Positions 9,532-18,463 of a stretch of DNA of 64,000 nt are shown here, piece by piece (the first letter of the stretch is position 1; each line of letters begins with the position of its first letter). Below the pieces are notes generated by a model. That model worked only from the letters and a program-made list of their open reading frames with translations, did not search any database and was not told where the DNA came from. The DNA comes from an uncultured Eubacterium sp. (lineage in GTDB: Bacteria; Bacillota; Clostridia; Lachnospirales; Lachnospiraceae): contig CATLIX010000006.1 in the NCBI GenBank assembly GCA_949959185.1, positions 30,250 to 94,249 of the forward strand, given 5' to 3'. The translations under genes were made by a program, and so were the position numbers.

Positions 9532-9810
9532 ATGGGTTTAATGGATTTATTTAAAAAGAAAACCTCCGGGGATATTGCCAAAGACCGATTAAAATTACTG
9601 TTGGTTTCCGACCGTGCAAACTGTTCTCCGGATGTGATGGAAATGATAAAAAATGACATTATTCAGGTGATTTCAAAATATATGGAGATTGATGCGGACG
9701 GACTGGACATTCAGATTACCCAGACGGAATCAGAGGGAAATAACGGGAATGTACCCGCATTGTATGCCAATATTCCCATTAAGGATATGAAGCACCCAAG
9801 TGCTTCCTGA
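9532..9810 (+). CDS. minE: Cell division topological specificity factor MinE
   Basis: MinE stimulates MinD ATPase and clears MinCD from mid-cell. 92 residues. The N-terminal amphipathic membrane-binding segment is GLMDLFKKK, followed by AKDRLKLLLVSDRANCSP, the anti-MinCD helix/strand, and a C-terminal topological specificity domain (MEIDADGLDIQI). SD GGAGGAAG lies in the 12-nt gap after minD. The combination of minCDE with sepF in one window is typical of Lachnospiraceae. Confidence 0.95.
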   Translation: MGLMDLFKKKTSGDIAKDRLKLLLVSDRANCSPDVMEMIKNDIIQVISKYMEIDADGLDIQITQTESEGNNGNVPALYANIPIKDMKHPSAS

Positions 9811-9846
9811 TAAAAAATGCAGAGATTTGGATAAGGGACTGGAATT

Positions 9847-10971
9847 ATGTTAAAACAATATCAGATTAAAAACTACAATTTTCGTTTGGTAATCTATGTG
9901 GTAGCGCTTACCATGCTTGGAATCAGTGTGATTGGCAGCGCTCAGAAAGCCGTGCAGTCGAAACAGGTGTTCGGGCTTCTGCTGGGGCTGTTCGTGATGG
10001 TGATTGTCTCCATGATTGATTATTCCTTTATTCTGCGTTTTAACTGGCTGATTTATATATTCAATATCGGTCTCCTTTCGCTGATTACGTTTCATGTATT
10101 TGGACATCAGGCCGGGGGAGCTGGACGCTGGATTGAGATTGCCGGATTTCGGTTCCAGCCTTCAGAGCTATCAAAAATACTGCTGATTCTGTTTTTTTCC
10201 TGGTTTTTTTCCAAATATCAGGAGAAAATCAATACGCTGCCCATGATTCTGCTTTCCGGAGGGCTGATATTTGTCCCCTGGTTCATGATTGAGCAGCAGC
10301 CGGATTTGTCTACCAGTATTGTTGTAGCAATAATTTTTATTGCACTCTTGTTTTTGGCCGGATTAAGTTATAAAATAATAGCAGGCGTGCTGGCGGTACT
10401 GATTCCGGCCGGAACCCTGTTTATCTATCTGATTCTGCAGCCGAATCAGAAGATTCTTGACTATTACCAGTGGTTGCGTATTATGGCCTGGCTGCAGCCG
10501 GAAAAATATGCAAAAGATGCATATCAGCAGCAGAATTCCATTATGGCCATCGGCTCCGGACAATTGTGGGGTAAGGGACTGAACAACGATACGGCCTTTT
10601 CGGTGAAAAATGGAAATTATATTCCGGAGCCTCAGACAGATTTTATTTTCGCAGTTGCAGGAGAAGAACTGGGATTTGTGGGAGGAGCCGTGATACTGTT
10701 GCTGTTGCTGTTAATCGTAATCGAATGTATTTTAATTGGGAGAAAGGCAAAAGATTTGTCGGGACGGCTGATTTGCGGCGGAGTTGCTGCCTGGGTTGGA
10801 TTCCAGACATTCGTTAATATCTGTGTGGTGACCGGATTAATGCCGAATACCGGTCTGCCATTGCCCTTTGTCAGCTACGGGCTTACCTCGCTGGTAAGTC
10901 TGTTTATTGGGATTGGACTTGTATTGAATGTAGGGCTTCAGCCTCTTAAGTACAGAATGGAGGGTTTTTAA
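9847..10971 (+). CDS. rodA: SEDS-family peptidoglycan glycosyltransferase (RodA/FtsW)
   Basis: A polytopic glycosyltransferase that polymerises lipid II, paired with a class B PBP. The 374-aa product has about ten hydrophobic helices. Family motifs seen are FQPSELSKI near residue 106, PEPQTDFIFAVAGEELGF near 260 and PNTGLPLPFVSYGLTSL near 330. Linkage to mreBCD and the PBP favours the RodA (elongation) role over FtsW, but motif evidence alone does not separate them. It follows minE by 36 nt and precedes mgsA by 1 nt. Confidence 0.93.
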   Translation: MLKQYQIKNYNFRLVIYVVALTMLGISVIGSAQKAVQSKQVFGLLLGLFVMVIVSMIDYSFILRFNWLIYIFNIGLLSLITFHVFGHQAGGAGRWIEIAGFRFQPSELSKILLILFFSWFFSKYQEKINTLPMILLSGGLIFVPWFMIEQQPDLSTSIVVAIIFIALLFLAGLSYKIIAGVLAVLIPAGTLFIYLILQPNQKILDYYQWLRIMAWLQPEKYAKDAYQQQNSIMAIGSGQLWGKGLNNDTAFSVKNGNYIPEPQTDFIFAVAGEELGFVGGAVILLLLLLIVIECILIGRKAKDLSGRLICGGVAAWVGFQTFVNICVVTGLMPNTGLPLPFVSYGLTSLVSLFIGIGLVLNVGLQPLKYRMEGF

Positions 10972-10972
10972 A

Positions 10973-11368
10973 ATGAATATTGGATTGATTGCACATGATT
11001 CGAAGAAAAAATTAATGCAGAATTTTTGCATTGCATATCGGGGGATACTCTGCAAAAATGAGCTGTTTGCAACGGGAACCACCGGAAGACTTATTGAGGA
11101 AGTGACAAATCTGTCAATTCACAAATATCTGGCCGGACATCTGGGAGGCGCCCAGCAGCTTGGCGCTCAGATTGAGCACAATCAGATTGACCTTGTAATC
11201 TTTCTGCGGGATCCTCTGACGCCGAAATCCCATGAACCGGACGTCAACAATGTGGTTCATCTGTGTGATACTCATAATATTCCACTGGCAACCAACCTTG
11301 CCACAGCAGAACTGTTAATCAAATCACTGGACAGAGGAGACTTAGAGTGGCGTGAAATGTATAAATAG
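10973..11368 (+). CDS. mgsA: Methylglyoxal synthase MgsA
   Basis: Converts dihydroxyacetone phosphate to methylglyoxal and phosphate, a bypass that relieves sugar-phosphate stress. 131 residues. Family blocks are IGLIAHDSKK at the N-terminus (containing the substrate-side His and Asp), ATGTTGRLIEE near 37, GGAQQLGAQI near 61 and the catalytic-region IFLRDPLTP near 79. The start lies 1 nt after the SEDS gene and the end overlaps the carboxypeptidase gene by 17 nt, so the three are probably coupled. Confidence 0.96.
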   Translation: MNIGLIAHDSKKKLMQNFCIAYRGILCKNELFATGTTGRLIEEVTNLSIHKYLAGHLGGAQQLGAQIEHNQIDLVIFLRDPLTPKSHEPDVNNVVHLCDTHNIPLATNLATAELLIKSLDRGDLEWREMYK

Positions 11369-12344
11369 AAATCAGACAATCAGAATAGCAGGGTTTATTC
11401 TCTCTCTTGTACTGCTCTGCGGCTGCGGAGAGAAAGTGACCGTGGAACATGCCTATGACATTGCAGAAAGTCCCGGAATGTACGGACTTACTGTGGAGAG
11501 CAGCAACAGCGGTACATCCGCATCAAGTTCCTTTTTTGCGGAAGAACTCTGTGTGGCAGGTAACGAGAATATCTTAAGTGAAAACGTGACAGATTCTCTT
11601 TCTCAGGCTGCCGGACTGTTTAACTTAAAAGAACATACCATGGTATTTGGAAAAAATGTGCATGAACGGCTGTATCCGGCAAGCACTACCAAGATTCTGA
11701 CTGCCTATGTGGCCTTAAAGTATGGAAAACTGACAGATACTGCCACCGTAACGGAAGCGGAGCTTCAGCTTGAGCCGGGGTCATCTGTCTGCGGGCTGAA
11801 AGCAGGAGAAACCACCACACTGGAGCATCTGCTCTATGGGCTGATTCTCTGCAGCGGAAATGATGCCGCTAATGTTATAGCGGATCTGGTCTCCGGAAGC
11901 ACGGAAGAATTTGCAAAGAAGATGAATGAGGAGGCAAAAGCCCTGGGCGCCACCAATTCCCATTTTGTAAATGCCCATGGCCTGCAGAATGAAGAACACT
12001 ATACCACCGTATATGATATGTATCTGATTTTTCAGGCGGCCATGGAAAATGAAGAATTCGTTAAAATTATCAGCGCTTCTTCCCATACCGGAGAACTGAC
12101 CGATGCTTCCGGGCAGGCTGTTACGAAAGAATGGAAAAGTACCAATAAGTATCTGAACGGAGAAAAAGAGGTGCCGGAAGGGCTCCAGGTTATCGGAGGG
12201 AAAACAGGAACCACCAGTGATGCGGGCTCCTGTCTGGTGCTCTACAGTAAGAAAGGGGAACTTCCCATTATATCCATTGTTTTTAAGGCGGACAACGCTG
12301 ACGGGCTTTACGAGGAAATGACACAATTACTAAAAGAAATTTGA
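11352..12344 (+). CDS. D-alanyl-D-alanine carboxypeptidase (PBP5/DacA type) with a lipoprotein signal
   Basis: An S11 peptidase that trims the terminal D-Ala of peptidoglycan stem peptides. Start is a GTG inside mgsA with AGAGGAG about 11 nt upstream. The signal peptide ends in LLCGC, so Cys25 is a probable lipidation site, unlike the C-terminal amphipathic anchor of classical PBP5. Catalytic motifs are S111-T-T-K114, S168-G-N170 and K284-T-G286. 330 aa; the C-terminal beta domain of PBP5 appears to be absent. Last gene of the shape block. Confidence 0.92.
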   Translation: MKCINRNQTIRIAGFILSLVLLCGCGEKVTVEHAYDIAESPGMYGLTVESSNSGTSASSSFFAEELCVAGNENILSENVTDSLSQAAGLFNLKEHTMVFGKNVHERLYPASTTKILTAYVALKYGKLTDTATVTEAELQLEPGSSVCGLKAGETTTLEHLLYGLILCSGNDAANVIADLVSGSTEEFAKKMNEEAKALGATNSHFVNAHGLQNEEHYTTVYDMYLIFQAAMENEEFVKIISASSHTGELTDASGQAVTKEWKSTNKYLNGEKEVPEGLQVIGGKTGTTSDAGSCLVLYSKKGELPIISIVFKADNADGLYEEMTQLLKEI

Positions 12345-12352
12345 AATAGCGG

Positions 12353-12381
12353 TTGAATTTCCCGTAAATATATACTATAAT
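12353..12381 (+). promoter_or_regulatory. Sigma-A promoter for the P-loop protein gene
   Basis: TTGAAT and TATAAT with a 17-nt spacer, 110 nt upstream of the ATG at 12492. A long A/T-rich untranslated leader follows. Confidence 0.7.
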
Positions 12382-12491
12382 TACCATATTAAAAGCATTA
12401 TTGTCATGCAAAATTGAGAATGGACTTCTGAATTGTGAGAAGAAAATTATCTATTTTGCATAAATTCGGTTGAGACTAGGAGGAGATTGTC

Positions 12492-12911
12492 ATGGTACAA
12501 ATTATAGCTGGCGAAAAGGGAAAAGGTAAGACAAAACATTTATTGGAGAGGGTAAACGAATCGGTAAAATCTGCTACCGGCAATATTGTGTATCTGGATA
12601 AAAGCCAGAAGCACATGTATGAGCTCAGCAATAAAGTTCGTCTGATTAATGTTTCGGATTATATGATTTCAAATTGTGATGAATTTCTGGGATTCCTCTG
12701 CGGGGTTATTTCTCAGGATCACGATCTGGAAGAGATGTATTTAGACAGTTTCCTTACCATTGCAATGTTAGAGGGCGGCGATATCAGCCATGCTATCACC
12801 AAGCTGGACTCTATCAGCGATAAATTCCATGTTAATTTTATTTTAAGCATTTCCATGAATGAAAGAGATTTGCCTGACTGTACCAGGGGGAAGGTAATCG
12901 TATCTCTGTAG
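12492..12911 (+). CDS. Small P-loop protein of unknown function
   Basis: 139 residues with a clear Walker A-type loop GEKGKGKTKHLL at positions 7-18, then a short alpha/beta protein (GNIVYLDKS, VRLINVSDYM, FHVNFILSIS). A convincing Walker B acid is not evident and the protein is far shorter than most NTPase domains. Similar clostridial ORFs are sometimes labelled PilT-like, which the sequence does not justify. It has its own promoter, a strong SD (AGGAGGAG) and a terminator on the 3' side, so it is monocistronic. Confidence 0.8.
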   Translation: MVQIIAGEKGKGKTKHLLERVNESVKSATGNIVYLDKSQKHMYELSNKVRLINVSDYMISNCDEFLGFLCGVISQDHDLEEMYLDSFLTIAMLEGGDISHAITKLDSISDKFHVNFILSISMNERDLPDCTRGKVIVSL

Positions 12912-12919
12912 ACCATCAG

Positions 12920-12937
12920 AAAAGCGGACAGGTCCGC
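12920..12937 (-). terminator. Short intrinsic terminator, minus direction
   Basis: GCGGA-cagg-TCCGC stem; on the minus strand it is followed by TTTT. It is the second hairpin met by transcripts leaving the DUF378 gene. The same 18 bases recur at 23276-23293. Confidence 0.5.
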
Positions 12938-12956
12938 ATCAACATGAGAACATACA

Positions 12957-12991
12957 AAAGGGGTTATCGAGTAAGCAGCGATAACCCCTTT
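12957..12991. terminator. Bidirectional intrinsic terminator
   Basis: A perfect 13-bp stem, AAAGGGGTTATCG with CGATAACCCCTTT, around a 9-nt loop. A residues on the left and T residues on the right of the stem let it serve both the P-loop gene (+) and the DUF378 gene (-), which converge on it. Confidence 0.85.
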
Positions 12992-13033
12992 GATTGAAAA
13001 TATATTCGTTTTCTGCAGATGAGATGCTGAATG

Positions 13034-13246
13034 TCAGGCTTCGTTGATGGAGCGGATGCGCCCAAAAACGCTGCAGAGATACAGACCGCCGATTCCTACG
13101 ATTCCATAGATAATCCGGGTGAGCCAGCTCATATCGCCGAATAAAAATGATACCAGGTCAAAACGGAATAAACCGATCAGTCCCCAATTGACAGCACCTA
13201 CAATCACCAGTGCCAGCAGTGTGTAATCCAAACCTTTGGTATTCAT
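13034..13246 (-). CDS. DUF378 small membrane protein
   Basis: A 70-residue protein with two hydrophobic helices (TLLALVIVGAVNWGLIGL and IIYGIVGIGGLYLCSV) joined by the FDLVSFLFG segment, the pattern of the DUF378 family; function unknown. An upstream ATG at 13252 sits 1 nt from the SD AAGGAGG, so the second ATG (13246, 7 nt spacing) is the better start. Transcribed alone and divergent from the HlyD-like gene. Confidence 0.85.
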   Translation of the reverse strand: MNTKGLDYTLLALVIVGAVNWGLIGLFRFDLVSFLFGDMSWLTRIIYGIVGIGGLYLCSVFGRIRSINEA

Positions 13247-13316
13247 ATGCATTCCTCCTTTTACATGAATTTAGTATTTCCAGACGAAAAAAAATCATGT
13301 TGGAAATTCATGGTAC

Positions 13317-13345
13317 TTGAGTTTGTACTTTTAAAATGATAGAAT
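13317..13345 (+). promoter_or_regulatory. Sigma-A promoter for the HlyD-like/yggS/sepF unit
   Basis: TTGAGT and TAGAAT with a 17-nt spacer, about 50 nt before the ATG at 13395. It lies in the gap between divergent genes. Confidence 0.65.
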
Positions 13346-13394
13346 ATCTGTAACATTTCATTGTGTGCAGCCACAGAAACAGGACTTAATATTT

Positions 13395-14780
13395 ATGGCA
13401 AAAAAAAATAATAAAAAAGTTGTAAAATTCCACAGAACGTCTCATTTTAATATAGGCGTTGTTGTTTTTCTTATTATATTTGTATATATGGTTTACAATA
13501 TTTTCCAGTATTTTACTGCAGGACAGGTGGCAGTTTATGAGGTAACTCAGGGAACCATTACCCAGAATCACACGTATACCGGCGTCATTCTGCGGGAAGA
13601 AAAAGTGTTTCAGGCGGAAAATTCCGGTTATATCAATTATTATAACAGAGATGCTGCGAAAGTCAGTGTAAATTCCTATGTGTATTCTGTGGATGAAACC
13701 GGAGATTTCTACAAAGAGATTACCAGTCAGAACGACGGACAGCTTTTTGCTGAAAAAGGCTCCTACGACGAACTGGAAAAAACAGCGTCCAACTATGTGC
13801 TGGATTATTCCAATGAAGATTTTTATAAGGTATATACCTTTCAGTATGATATGGAAGCAGAACTGATGGAAGCCATCAGTGCCAATGCGTTATCCAGTCT
13901 GGATCATTACCAGGAAGGGGCCCTGGGATTCCACATCCATCAGGCTGCGGAGCCCGGAATTGTGGTATACAATACGGATGGTCTGGAACATGTGACAACG
14001 GAAAATTTCACGAAAGATATTTTTGATGCTTCTGCCCATCAGAAAGAAAATCTGATTTCCAGAGAGCAGGTAACTGCCGGAGAGCCAGCTTATAAGATGA
14101 TTACCAGCGAAATCTGGAACCTGGTGGTTCCGATAGAGAAGGAACTGGCCGATGATCTGGCAAAGGAGTCCAATATACAGGTGGAGTTTAAGAAGGACAA
14201 TTCCACTGCCTGGGGGGCTTCCCGGATTTTAAATCAGGGCGATGACTGGTATCTGATACTGACCTTCCAGAATTCTGCCATTCGCTTTGCTGCGGACCGC
14301 TATCTGGATGTGAAGCTGCTGCTGTCAGATACCAATGGACTGAAAATACCAAACACAGCTCTGACGAAAAAAGATTTCTTTCTCATTCCCAAAGATTTTC
14401 TCACCAAAGGCGGAGATGACGGGAACAGCGGCGTTACGCGTCAGTATCAGGATGATAATGGCAAGATCATTATGGAATTTACAGAAGTTGCGATTGCAGA
14501 AGAAACAGAAAACAGATACTATATTGCAGCTTCCGCCCTGGAAAAGGGGGATATTCTGATAAAATCAGATTCCAGTGAGAAATTTACCCTGTCAGAAACA
14601 GAGTCTCTGCCAGGAGTCTTTAATATTAACAGAGGTTATGCGGTATTTCGTAAAGTGGAAATCCTGTTTCAGAATCAGGAATATACCATTGTAGATACAG
14701 GAACCAGTTATGGAATTTCCCTTTACGATCACATAGCGCTGGAAGCCTCAGCCATCAGAGAAAATGAGATTATACGGTAA
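13395..14780 (+). CDS. HlyD-like membrane-anchored protein of unknown role
   Basis: A 461-residue protein with a basic N-terminus, one membrane helix near residues 20-42 (IGVVVFLIIFVYMVYNIFQYF) and a long extracytoplasmic part with the barrel-sandwich look of HlyD-type adaptors (ILREEKVFQAENSGYINYY, then VAIAEETENRYYIAASALEKGD). The upstream GTG at 13365 is in frame but has no SD; the ATG has only a weak AGGA. No transporter gene is adjacent. Location directly upstream of yggS-sepF suggests a tie to the envelope or division, as inference only. Confidence 0.75.
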   Translation: MAKKNNKKVVKFHRTSHFNIGVVVFLIIFVYMVYNIFQYFTAGQVAVYEVTQGTITQNHTYTGVILREEKVFQAENSGYINYYNRDAAKVSVNSYVYSVDETGDFYKEITSQNDGQLFAEKGSYDELEKTASNYVLDYSNEDFYKVYTFQYDMEAELMEAISANALSSLDHYQEGALGFHIHQAAEPGIVVYNTDGLEHVTTENFTKDIFDASAHQKENLISREQVTAGEPAYKMITSEIWNLVVPIEKELADDLAKESNIQVEFKKDNSTAWGASRILNQGDDWYLILTFQNSAIRFAADRYLDVKLLLSDTNGLKIPNTALTKKDFFLIPKDFLTKGGDDGNSGVTRQYQDDNGKIIMEFTEVAIAEETENRYYIAASALEKGDILIKSDSSEKFTLSETESLPGVFNINRGYAVFRKVEILFQNQEYTIVDTGTSYGISLYDHIALEASAIRENEIIR

Positions 14781-14803
14781 GCTGCCGCAGGAGGATATAT
14801 GGT

Positions 14804-15511
14804 ATGGTAAAAGAGAATTTATTACAGGTACAGGAAAATATCAGAAAAGCATGTGAGAAGTCCGGCAGAAGTCCGGAGGAAGTTACCCTGATTGCAGTCA
14901 GCAAGACAAAGCCTGTTCCCATGCTGGAGGAAGCCTATGAAGCCGGAAGCCGGGAATTCGGAGAAAATAAAGTGCAGGAGATTATGGACAAATATCCGGT
15001 TCTGCCTTCTGACATTCACTGGCATATGATTGGACACCTCCAGAGAAACAAGGTAAAATATATTGTGGACAAGGTATGTCTGATTCATTCTGTGGATTCC
15101 CTGCGTCTGGCAGAGGAAATCAGCGCACAGGCAGAAAAGAAGCAGGTGGAAGTGGATATTCTGGTGGAAGTTAATATTGCCCAGGAGGAAAGCAAGTTTG
15201 GAATTTCCAGAGAAGAAGCCTTCCGGCTTGTGGAAGAAATTGCCAGACTTCCTCATATCCACATCAAAGGCCTTATGACAATTGCTCCCTTTGTGGAGAA
15301 TCCGGAAGACAATCGGGAATATTTTCATCAAATCCGGCAATTATCTGTTGACATAATGCGGAAAAACATTGATAATGTAAGTATGTCTGTGCTTTCTATG
15401 GGCATGACAGGTGACTACATGGTAGCCATAGAAGAAGGGGCCACCATGGTTCGTGTTGGAACAGGTATTTTTGGCGAGCGGAATTATCCGAAAACCTGTG
15501 AAACTGATTAA
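14804..15511 (+). CDS. yggS: YggS/PROSC family PLP homeostasis protein
   Basis: A PLP-binding TIM-barrel protein that helps buffer vitamin B6 and affects amino-acid pools. 235 residues. The PLP lysine is in LIAVSKTKP near residue 35; GENKVQEIMDKY, HWHMIGHLQRNKVKYI and SMGMTGDYMVAIEEGATMVRVGTGIFG are family signatures, the last forming the phosphate pocket. It sits right before sepF as ylmE does in Bacillus. Confidence 0.95.
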   Translation: MVKENLLQVQENIRKACEKSGRSPEEVTLIAVSKTKPVPMLEEAYEAGSREFGENKVQEIMDKYPVLPSDIHWHMIGHLQRNKVKYIVDKVCLIHSVDSLRLAEEISAQAEKKQVEVDILVEVNIAQEESKFGISREEAFRLVEEIARLPHIHIKGLMTIAPFVENPEDNREYFHQIRQLSVDIMRKNIDNVSMSVLSMGMTGDYMVAIEEGATMVRVGTGIFGERNYPKTCETD

Positions 15512-15523
15512 AGGGAGACTATT

Positions 15524-16042
15524 ATGGGAATGCTGGATAAATTTTTAGATGTTATGAGATTGAATTCAGACGACGATGATTTTTACGATGACGATTACTA
15601 TGATGACGATTATGAAGAAGAAAAGCCTAAACGGAAGAGCTTTCTGAAGGAAAAAGATACTGAAGATGAGGAAGATGATTTTGAAGAAAAACGTCCGCGT
15701 CCGGTAAAAACGCCGAAGGTAACGCCTATGCGCCCTTCCAAAAGGCAGGCAAACGGCATGGAAGTATGCGTCATCAAGCCCACCACAGTAGAAGATGCAC
15801 GGGAAATTACAGAGACCTTGCTGCTGAACAGAACCGTTGTATTGAATGTGGAAGGGCTGGATGTGGATATTGCCCAGCGTATTATTGATTTCACTTCCGG
15901 TTCCTGTTTTGCCATCAGCGGAAATCTCCAGAAAATTTCCAATTACATATTTATCATTACGCCGCCCAATGTGGATATTTCCGGTGATTTTGCCAATATT
16001 ATGGATGCCTTTGACGTACCTGCCATCCAGAGGGATTTTTAG
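15524..16042 (+). CDS. sepF: Cell division protein SepF
   Basis: SepF rings align FtsZ and tether it to the membrane. The 172-residue protein begins with the membrane-binding amphipathic stretch MGMLDKFLDVMRL, then a long acidic linker very rich in Asp and Tyr (residues 16-35), and a C-terminal DUF552 core (MEVCVIKPTTVEDAREI; GSCFAISGNLQKISNYIFII). SD AAAGGGAGA precedes the ATG. ylmH follows 3 nt downstream. Confidence 0.95.
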   Translation: MGMLDKFLDVMRLNSDDDDFYDDDYYDDDYEEEKPKRKSFLKEKDTEDEEDDFEEKRPRPVKTPKVTPMRPSKRQANGMEVCVIKPTTVEDAREITETLLLNRTVVLNVEGLDVDIAQRIIDFTSGSCFAISGNLQKISNYIFIITPPNVDISGDFANIMDAFDVPAIQRDF

Positions 16043-16045
16043 AAA

Positions 16046-16807
16046 ATGGCAGAGATGACAAGGGACGAAAAATTACTGGCGAAACGTTTTATTGATTTAT
16101 CCAGACAGGCACAGCAGAAAAACATCGTTGTATTCAGTGAATTTTTAAACTTAAACGAATTGAATATTTTCCGCCGCCAGGGTCCTGAACTCTGCTGCGA
16201 CTTTGCATTGTCCGGCGGATATGAATTAAGTGAGCGTCAGATGATTGCATTTATACCTGATGCTCTTTGTTATACCTGGAATTTTCCCATATCCTGTTTG
16301 AAAATCACACCGGTAAATAAAAAATTTGCTGAAGAATTAAGTCATCGGGATGTACTTGGAAGTCTGATGAATCTTGGACTTGAGCGTTCCAGACTGGGGG
16401 ACATTCTGGTGGATGAGCAGGAGATTTACGTGTTCTGCCATGAAAAGAATGCAGCGTATATTATGGAAGAACTTACCCGGATACGCCATACCACGGTCTG
16501 TACGGAACGGACGGAACCTGGGGAAATTTCTCCGGAGCCGAAAAAAGAAGCCGGAGAGGGAATCATAACTTCCAATCGTCTGGACAGCGTAATTGCCTGT
16601 CTCTGCAGAATATCCCGTTCTCAGGCAAGCCAGTGGATTCGCAGCGGCCGGGTGTTTATCAATAACAGGGAAATCCTTCAGATTACTTATGAATGCAGGG
16701 AACAGGATTTGATTTCCGTGCGTTCTATGGGGAGATTCCGATTTCTGGGCTGCCGGGGAGAGACACGAAAAGGACGCATGAAAATACAGTATGAAAAATA
16801 TATTTAG
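16046..16807 (+). CDS. ylmH: S4-domain RNA-binding protein YlmH
   Basis: 253 residues with an N-terminal domain of about 170 residues and a C-terminal S4 RNA-binding domain (SRSQASQWIRSGRVFINNREI, about 190-210). In Bacillus YlmH has been linked to rescue of stalled 50S subunits; that role is inferred here only from homology. It begins 3 nt after sepF, using AGAGGG near the sepF stop as SD. The ylmG gene that lies between them in Bacillus is absent. Confidence 0.9.
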   Translation: MAEMTRDEKLLAKRFIDLSRQAQQKNIVVFSEFLNLNELNIFRRQGPELCCDFALSGGYELSERQMIAFIPDALCYTWNFPISCLKITPVNKKFAEELSHRDVLGSLMNLGLERSRLGDILVDEQEIYVFCHEKNAAYIMEELTRIRHTTVCTERTEPGEISPEPKKEAGEGIITSNRLDSVIACLCRISRSQASQWIRSGRVFINNREILQITYECREQDLISVRSMGRFRFLGCRGETRKGRMKIQYEKYI

Positions 16808-16821
16808 ATTGAGGAATGATT

Positions 16822-17913
16822 ATGGGAAAAACAATAACAGTCTCTTATGAAGGAAAACCATGTTACAATATTGAAATTCAGCCGAATTTCCGTCTGCTTC
16901 CGGAACAGTTAAAAGGACTTGGATACGGCAGGAACCGGGCATGTATTATTACCGAATCCAATGTGGCAGGCTGGTACCTGGAGGAAGTGAAATCACTTCT
17001 GGAGCCGGTTTTTTCCTGCTGTACTTCCTTTGTATTTGAAGCGGGAGAGGCCAGTAAAAACACAGATACGGTAGGAGCGATTTATCACCATCTGATTCAG
17101 AATGCCTTTGACCGGAAAGACGTTTTAATTGCCCTGGGCGGGGGAGTGGTGGGGGATATGGCCGGATTTGCGGCAGCCACTTATCTGCGAGGTATTGATT
17201 TTGTGCAGGTTCCCACTTCTCTGCTGGCCCAGACGGACAGCAGCATTGGCGGAAAAACGGGCGTGGATTTTCAGCAGTATAAAAATATGGTAGGGGCTTT
17301 TTACATGCCCCGGCTGGTCTATATGAACATCTCCACTCTGAAAACACTGCCCGAACGTCAGTTTATTGCCGGAATGGCTGAAATAATCAAACACGGATTT
17401 ATCAAAGACAGCAATTATACGGAGTTTATCCGCAGCCGCAGCCAGGAAATCCGAATGCAGGATTATCCTGTTATGGAGGAAATGATTTACAGGAGCTGCC
17501 GGATTAAAGGGGATGTGGTGGAGCGGGATCCAAAAGAACAGGGAGAACGCGCACTTTTAAATTTCGGTCACACCATTGGCCATGCCATCGAAAAATTGTC
17601 TGACTTTTCCTTATGCCATGGAGAATGCGTGGCCCTTGGCATGGTAAGCGCCGGTTATATTTCCTGTCGGAAAGGCACAGTTTCACCGGGGCAGTTTGAG
17701 GAATTAAAAGCCATTCTGCAAAGTTACGGACTTCCCGTATCCCTTTCCGATTTTTCTCACAGTCCGGAAGAGATTCTTGCAGCCACAAAACTGGATAAAA
17801 AAATGGAATCCGGAAAAATAAAATTTATTCTGCTGAAAACACTGGGAGAATCTTATATTACAAAGGATTTGACGGATTCTGAGATTTTAGAAGGGATAAG
17901 ATGTATTTTATGA
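16822..17913 (+). CDS. aroB: 3-Dehydroquinate synthase AroB
   Basis: Second step of the shikimate pathway, converting DAHP to 3-dehydroquinate with NAD and a divalent metal. ATG 16816 lies next to the SD GAGG, ATG 16822 is 7 nt away and is preferred (363 aa). Signatures are ALGGGVVGDMAGFAAATYLRG, PTSLLAQTDSSIGGKTGVD, the metal ligand Glu in GMAEIIKHGF, and the two His motifs FGHTIGHAIE and CHGECVALGM. Unexpected inside a division/RNA gene cluster; no other shikimate gene is in the window. Confidence 0.96.
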   Translation: MGKTITVSYEGKPCYNIEIQPNFRLLPEQLKGLGYGRNRACIITESNVAGWYLEEVKSLLEPVFSCCTSFVFEAGEASKNTDTVGAIYHHLIQNAFDRKDVLIALGGGVVGDMAGFAAATYLRGIDFVQVPTSLLAQTDSSIGGKTGVDFQQYKNMVGAFYMPRLVYMNISTLKTLPERQFIAGMAEIIKHGFIKDSNYTEFIRSRSQEIRMQDYPVMEEMIYRSCRIKGDVVERDPKEQGERALLNFGHTIGHAIEKLSDFSLCHGECVALGMVSAGYISCRKGTVSPGQFEELKAILQSYGLPVSLSDFSHSPEEILAATKLDKKMESGKIKFILLKTLGESYITKDLTDSEILEGIRCIL

Positions 17914-18449
17914 ATGCGAAAAAGCGAAAAAGCTGTATCCTCTATGCAGTCAGCACTGTGTTGCTGCTGATGCTGGACCAGGTAACCAAATATCTGGCGG
18001 TCATCCATTTAAAGGACGACAGTTCCTTTGTCCTGATTCCGGACGTATTTCAGCTTCACTACCTGGAGAACCGGGGTGCGGCATTTGGCCTGATGCAGGG
18101 TCAGAAGCCGTGGTTTGTAATCAGTACGCTGCTTATGCTTATGCTGATGGTTCTGGTATATTTCCGGATTCCCATGGATAAAAAGTATCGCTGGCTCCGG
18201 TTTATTCTGGTTCTTCTGACAGCGGGGGCTCTGGGAAACCTGGTGGATCGGCTGCGTCTGAATTATGTGATAGATTTCTTTTATTTTGAGCTGATAAACT
18301 TTCCTATTTTCAATGTGGCTGACATTTATGTTACGGTGGGAATGGGACTTTTGCTGATACTGGTTCTTTTCTATTATAAAGAAGAAGAACTGGAAATGCT
18401 CTGGCCTTTCCGCAGGAAGAAAGATAAGTCAGAAGAAGGGCAGCAGTAA
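17901..18449 (+). CDS. lspA: Lipoprotein signal peptidase LspA
   Basis: An aspartyl protease in the membrane that removes signal peptides from prolipoproteins. 182 residues with four hydrophobic helices. Conserved boxes are MLDQVTKYLA, YLENRGAAFGL, and the two catalytic aspartates in GNLVDRLRLNYVIDFF and FNVADIYVTVG. The start overlaps aroB by 13 nt; AGAAGGG is about 6 nt upstream. The nearby D,D-carboxypeptidase is one likely lipoprotein client. Confidence 0.95.
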   Translation: MYFMNAKKRKSCILYAVSTVLLLMLDQVTKYLAVIHLKDDSSFVLIPDVFQLHYLENRGAAFGLMQGQKPWFVISTLLMLMLMVLVYFRIPMDKKYRWLRFILVLLTAGALGNLVDRLRLNYVIDFFYFELINFPIFNVADIYVTVGMGLLLILVLFYYKEEELEMLWPFRRKKDKSEEGQQ

Positions 18450-18463
18450 CAGGAGGCAAAATA

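Noticed and set aside
12920..12937. Mobile repeat shared with 23276-23293
   Set aside because: The 18-nt match is a short stem followed by a T-run on the minus strand at the ends of minus-strand transcripts; a common terminator sequence explains it.
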